Assembly: GCF_033439725.1 (NCBI RefSeq)
Contig: NW_026944390.1
Span: forward strand, 1,550,001-1,614,000
Length of the DNA: 64,000 bases
DNA from: Neurospora tetraspora
Taxonomy: Eukaryota > Ascomycota > Sordariomycetes > Sordariales > Sordariaceae
Direction of reading: 5' to 3'
Of the stretch, positions 59,881-64,000 are shown one piece after another. The notes under the pieces are model-generated. The model was not told the DNA's origin. It was given only the letters and a program-made list of their open reading frames with translations, and did not search any database. The translations under genes and the position numbers were made by a program. The first letter of the stretch is position 1; the number at the start of each line of letters is the position of its first letter.

Positions 59881-60337
59881 GTGGCACAGATAGGGCTGCA
59901 AATTCTAATTGGAACCTGCAAATCGAAGTAGAGCTTAAACTGTCAGTGCTAACAACCAAGTCGTTGCGGTAACCAGCGTTACCATAACCACTTGTTGATC
60001 CTCATATCCTTAAAGTGGACGGTGTTTCTTAACGGAATGTTGCGATAAAGAGAACCGGCCGGTCTCCTCTTGTCTTGTTCGTTGCCGAGAGATTCTTTGT
60101 CGGGATAAATTCTGACGACTGAAACAGGTTGGCAGGCCAGTCGCATGCGAAGAATCGGTATCTCTATTATTCTTGTTCACTAGGTTGTGGTGGACGTCTT
60201 GCAGCGTGGATCGTGTGGGATCTGGACCGAACCCCACCGGAGACGCAATTTCAGAACGGTCAATTCGTCTTGTAATCTGCCCAATTATATTGAACCTTTC
60301 AGCGTCAGCTCTACACTCACCCTAATTCCTCCGTCCT
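59881..60337. repeat. Dispersed accessory repeats, second set
   Basis: 59885-60000 matches 40150-40265, and 60240-60336 matches 40665-40735 and 61281-61370. The last ends at CCTCCGTCC, where the inverted LTR begins. Confidence 0.65.
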
Positions 60338-60814
60338 TGACGGGAATTAAGCATAGAGTATACGGGCCAACCAAGCCCCTGGGAATACAACAGCCAAAAG
60401 AAGCTAGGATGTGCAACCATTGGACCAGGATAGGCTCACGACCAGGACAGGCTCACGACCAGGATAGGCTCACGACCAGGATAGGCTCACGACCAGGATA
60501 GGCTCACGGCGGACACTCGGTGAGCCGGGCTCACGAAGGTGAGCCGGGCTCACACTCGACAACAAGTGAGCCAGAACCACAATGGTGAGCCAGGATCACA
60601 AGGTCACCGGAACAACATTGAGGCACAGGATATAAAGGGACGACTGGAGAACTCAGATTGTCAGATAGTTCGACAGTAGTCAACAGACCATTATCATTGA
60701 GACTAGTATAACGCTACCATACTTATTGTGAACCTTTTGGCTTCACCGAACGTCTTCTGATAGTCTTCACCTTCAGCTATCCTATTTAGGCAGATCAGAC
60801 TGCCGTTCGTCACA
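60338..60814 (-). repeat. LTR in inverted orientation (about 477 bp)
   Basis: Read on the minus strand it begins TGTGACGAACGGC like the LTRs at 24866 and 31605, and contains five AGGATAGGCTCACGACC-type units near 60428-60510. The outer left end (TTGACGGGAATTAAGC) is diverged and the flanks do not match as a target duplication, so it may be truncated or recombined. Confidence 0.75.
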
Positions 60815-62048
60815 GCGGATTGGCCTGGCTTCGCGTGCAGTATTAGCGTTCCTTGACATTGCTAGAGTAACAGACGACAGGTTTCATCTGCCTAGTTCCT
60901 CATGCGTGCCCTTCCATCGTGATTAATTTGTCGTATCGATCATCAAACCGTGATCCTTCCTCGTGGCTGGGTCATTGAACCGTGGTCCTAGTCAGATCAC
61001 CGAACCCTTCATCGGCCGATCGTCATTTATCGTTTTTTGAAGCACATACTATTGCATATAGATCTCTTCCTTTTGGAGTTGAGTAGGGCAGCAAAAACCA
61101 GCAAACTCCTAAGCGTCCAACAAGACAAGAGCGAGAGATTCCCTTGCCACGCTCTCATCAGACTCGGCGACTAACTGCATACACATACATAACTGGACCG
61201 AGGTACTAGGAACCAATCAGGAATGGTCTTCTGACCGAGTGCAATCTTGGTGTTACCCGTGTAAAAAATCTAGCCGCAGTGTCGGGACGGTCAACTTTTC
61301 TCGTAATCCGCCCAATTATATTCATCTTTTTAGCGCCGCCTCCCTACTCACCGTAATGCCTCCGTCCGAACGATATGGATATGGGAGGTGGTTGTTCAGT
61401 TTTTTGACCCTACCACGTGATTAAAAGACCCGGTTCATATCCTTTCGACTCCGATAGATAAGCTACCATATCGCCTGAGTAGTAGTTGGGTCGGTGACGA
61501 CCAGCGAATCCCAGGTGTTGTATGTTTTTTTGAACTTTTTTGTTCTATTTTATACTTCCTCTTTGAAACATCACATTTTCCTGTGGTTTTCTTTTCTTTT
61601 TCCTTTTTGCTTCGTTGGGTGATGTTCTGTAGCAAATGGTATCCCAGATGTCTTGATCTACACCTACTTGAAATGATTGAGCTTTCCGCCTCCATTGTGC
61701 TCGCAGTACAGTAACAGTGGCGATGACATCACCACCCTTCCATCACCGTCACCACTTGTGTACATAAATCAACAGTTGAAAGACAGCAATATAATCATTA
61801 GAACCCCTAATCTTTTGGTTCATTTGTTTTTGTCCCCCTCCATTCAACAACCAGCCCACCTGTTAGCGACCACACGACCCCCCTCACCAGTCAACAATTA
61901 CACACTAACAACCACCAACCGCTAGAACAAACAACACAACACGACACAAACACATCAACAGTCATCCACAACCCAAAATGTCCCGCCTCCTAGAATAACC
62001 CGCCTCCCCAACCGCGCCCGCCTCCTCCCCGTGGCTCCTCGACGAACC
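60815..62048. other. Right edge of the accessory compartment
   Basis: 61265-61440 repeats 40650-40800. After about 61470 the sequence looks like ordinary intergenic DNA, with CA-rich tracts (61850-61975) typical of a promoter and 5' leader. No gene is recognised. Confidence 0.45.
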
Positions 62049-62430
62049 ATGGCCACAGAGCTCGGCACCTCCAAGTCCCCGCAAAACGGACAGAAGGGCT
62101 TCGTCTCCGTCGGTTCACAGACACAGGGTGATTCGCCTTCGAACCAGGCTCCTACTGAGGTATGTTTGTTGTGCTTTTATGTCTGATTGTTTGGACGACG
62201 GACGGACAACTTTCTATTTGTCTGCCTGAGAGACAGTTATGTATCGGTTGTTTGCTGTATTTGAAGTGACGAATGGCGTGTATACTGTGTGGTAATGTGA
62301 ACTGGACAATTAGGCCAAACAAAACCTCCAGAAGGAGAGTAAGGGCAAGCCGGATGGGATGAAGGGGGATTCGAAGGAGGCGAGGGCCGCGGGGGGTGGT
62401 CAGAAGGCAGGAACTTCTGGTCAGAAGTGA
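62049..62430 (+). CDS. Small hydrophilic protein, unknown function
   Basis: Exons 62049-62159 and 62314-62430, with a 154-bp intron (GTATGT..CAATTAG), give 75 residues. The start ATG has the good context ACCATGG. The protein is rich in Gly, Lys, Gln and Ser (SKSPQNGQKGFVSVGSQTQG), has no hydrophobic segment and ends in GTSGQK. The joined frame stays open in both exons and has a well-formed intron, which supports a real gene. Such small, probably disordered proteins are common in stress and conidiation sets, but nothing here proves that role. Confidence 0.7.
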
Positions 62431-62725
62431 AGTGATGAGGTTCGTGTGTACGATATGTGAATGTTTGATGCGGTAATGAGTCGATGAGAATGGTATGATG
62501 TATGGTTGAGAAGTGCCTGTCTTCTGACTTCGTTGTATGCTGCCATATTTACAGGAGAAAGTTTAAGCACGAGTTTATGATTTGAACTACTGGAGCGGAC
62601 AAGTTTCTGGCTGGGCCGATGAGGTTGGGCGGCGTGGATGAATCAGAGAGTTTTGGTATACGTAGATAAGAGTGATTTTGTTGAGACATGTAAATTTACA
62701 GCATAATTCCCCCCGTCTTTCCCAT

Positions 62726-63888
62726 TTACTGGCGACCGGCAAGCAACCAGACAATCACACCCTCCAAAGCGAATGTCGCAAAAACGACAATATAAAATGC
62801 AACCGTAATCCCAAAGACCTTGAGGTACATCTTGACCAGTCTAGTCCAGCCTTCCCTCCCGAAAGTGGTCAAGGCGTCCCTCATGGTCAAGAATGTCTCG
62901 CTGCCGCCACCTAGCACCGCTGGGTCCAGCTTGCCCTTGAAGGACCGGTCGAAGGGGACGATGGTATCCTCAGTGGGTGGGAGTAGTGAGGCTTGCACGC
63001 GCCTGAGGATGACTTGAGCCGGGATCACGGCAAAAAGGTATAGTAAGATAGCGAGAGCAGCCACTGGAATGCCCTTCAATAAGAGCATGCCCATGTTGTC
63101 GTCCGGGTTCTCGGGCAGACGAAGTGGCAGCCCAATTATAACAGCCAACAGCCGAGGGATTTCGACCGCCACGACACTGGCAGCCCAGTGTACTAGCAAA
63201 GGCAAGGCAGTGGCTTGGAAAACATAGCGGAACGGCAGAGTGCGGCTGTACCAGGGGCGAGCGGAGGGAGGCGTGATGACGATGTGTACCCAAGCGGTTG
63301 ACAGTTGCGTGAGCAGGACAGTAGCGATGAAGCTGCCGACGAAGTGTGGCAGGAAGGTGTAAACCGTTATAAAAGCGGCGAGAATAACCGTGCAAAATAT
63401 GGTTATAAGCCCGCAGACCAGCCCGCGGAAGTAGCCTTCCTGGCCCCAAACCCAGAGAAGGCGATGCGTAGCGCGTAGGGACGAGGTGATGGGCTTTCCG
63501 TTGGCTTCGATGACCTCAAATTCGCCCGAGGGCGCAGAGCCTTCTTGGGCATCGAGTGGAACGGGCGTATATTCAGGCGGTGGGTTTGGGTCTTCAATCA
63601 TAGCCAGCGTTGGGAAGACCATGTGCGCTGTGTAATAGACCTGTGTTGTTGCGGGCGGTTAGCATCATGGACAAGAGAGATTGTGTTCACGAGATGGCGA
63701 CTTACTCCAATGGCGGGATAAATGAAAAGGAGGGCCGTGATGAAGTATATAGCGAGAGGAAGCCCAGCGAGGATGGCCTCGTCATTTGAAGCTGGAGGGT
63801 TGCTGCCGCTGGGATCGTTGACTTCCATGCCATCCTCAATATACCTCTTGGCGAGGCTACCGCCCACGGCGGCGATGTGGTGTAGCAT
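62726..63888 (-). CDS. Conserved fungal multi-pass membrane protein
   Basis: Exons on the minus strand: 63888-63706 and 63640-62726 (65-bp intron, GTAAGT..AACACAG), 365 residues. The protein starts MLHHIAAVGGSLAKRY, has a first helix in exon 1 (LAIYFITALLFIYPAIG), a P-T-L-A-M-I-E-D-P-N-P-P-P-E-Y loop, four or five further helices, and the motif LLPPTEDTIVPFDRSFKGK before the last helix. This arrangement is familiar from uncharacterised ascomycete membrane proteins. Its function and location are unknown. It is intact and is a good anchor for the host side of the compartment. Confidence 0.8.
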
Positions 63889-64000
63889 GTTGTGTATCCG
63901 GATGCGCTCGATATGGTGCCTTTAAAGAGACAAGAAAGGATGCGAAAGTCGAAGGGCGGAGGATTGTGAAAAGAAGGAGTCAGGATGGCCAATTCGGAGA
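63889..64000. other. Upstream flank of the membrane-protein gene
   Basis: Too short to interpret; it probably carries the 5' UTR and part of the promoter. Confidence 0.4.

Noticed and set aside
61976-62006. ATG at 61978 as the start of the small protein gene
   Set aside because: It meets a stop (TAA) after six codons; it is at most a short upstream frame. The ATG at 62049 opens the supported two-exon frame.

Overview
This window is nuclear DNA of a filamentous ascomycete (Pezizomycotina, probably a sordariomycete; the species cannot be read from sequence alone). The evidence is short introns with GT..AG ends and CTAAC-like branch sites, NLR-type and HET-domain heterokaryon-incompatibility genes, pogo/Fot1 and Copia transposons, and AT-rich stretches plus C-to-T nonsense changes at CA sites, the signature of repeat-induced point mutation (RIP).

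Layout. 1-10.1 kb: repeat-rich edge. A Copia retrotransposon (1759-7724, target duplication CAGTC, coding on the minus strand), destroyed by RIP, is nested in an older inverted-repeat element that also holds degenerate TTAGGG units. 10.1-22 kb: ordinary host DNA with a long gene-poor stretch, then a Ufo1-like F-box/beta-propeller/UIM protein gene (14456-18123) and a multi-exon polytopic membrane-protein gene (19613-21594 or further). 22.4-61.5 kb: an accessory compartment made almost entirely of immune-type genes, their relics and transposons. 62-64 kb: host DNA again, with a small hydrophilic protein gene and a conserved membrane-protein gene.

The accessory compartment holds two broken HET-ankyrin genes (26.7-30.6 kb plus; 43.7-46.3 kb minus), two apparently intact NACHT_N-NACHT-WD40 genes (36.0-39.8 and 48.2-51.9 kb, both minus), one PNP-NACHT-TPR gene (54.6-59.1 kb minus), a NACHT fragment (30.9-31.1 kb), two copies of an unrecognised gene relic upstream of two of the NLR/HET genes, and a DUF3435 tyrosine-recombinase relic (41.6-43.4 kb) of the family that includes Starship captains. 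The HET-ankyrin and NACHT-WD40 genes have different effector and sensor domains but share the same upstream DNA and the same Pro/Ser/Thr-rich leader. This points to exchange of whole 5' modules between NLR-type genes.

Transposon layers give a relative history. A pogo element (22628-25361) with TIRs of about 80 bp sits in a repeat and is itself broken by two solo LTRs, one inside its transposase and one inside its right TIR. Another solo LTR splits the ankyrin array of HET copy 1, and one sits in a small pogo-derived element. Read through their repeats, the NACHT-WD40 and PNP-NACHT-TPR genes are probable non-self recognition receptors with fast-evolving sensor domains. The HET-ankyrin pair looks decayed. 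All functional statements are inferred from sequence patterns read by eye; no database search was run.
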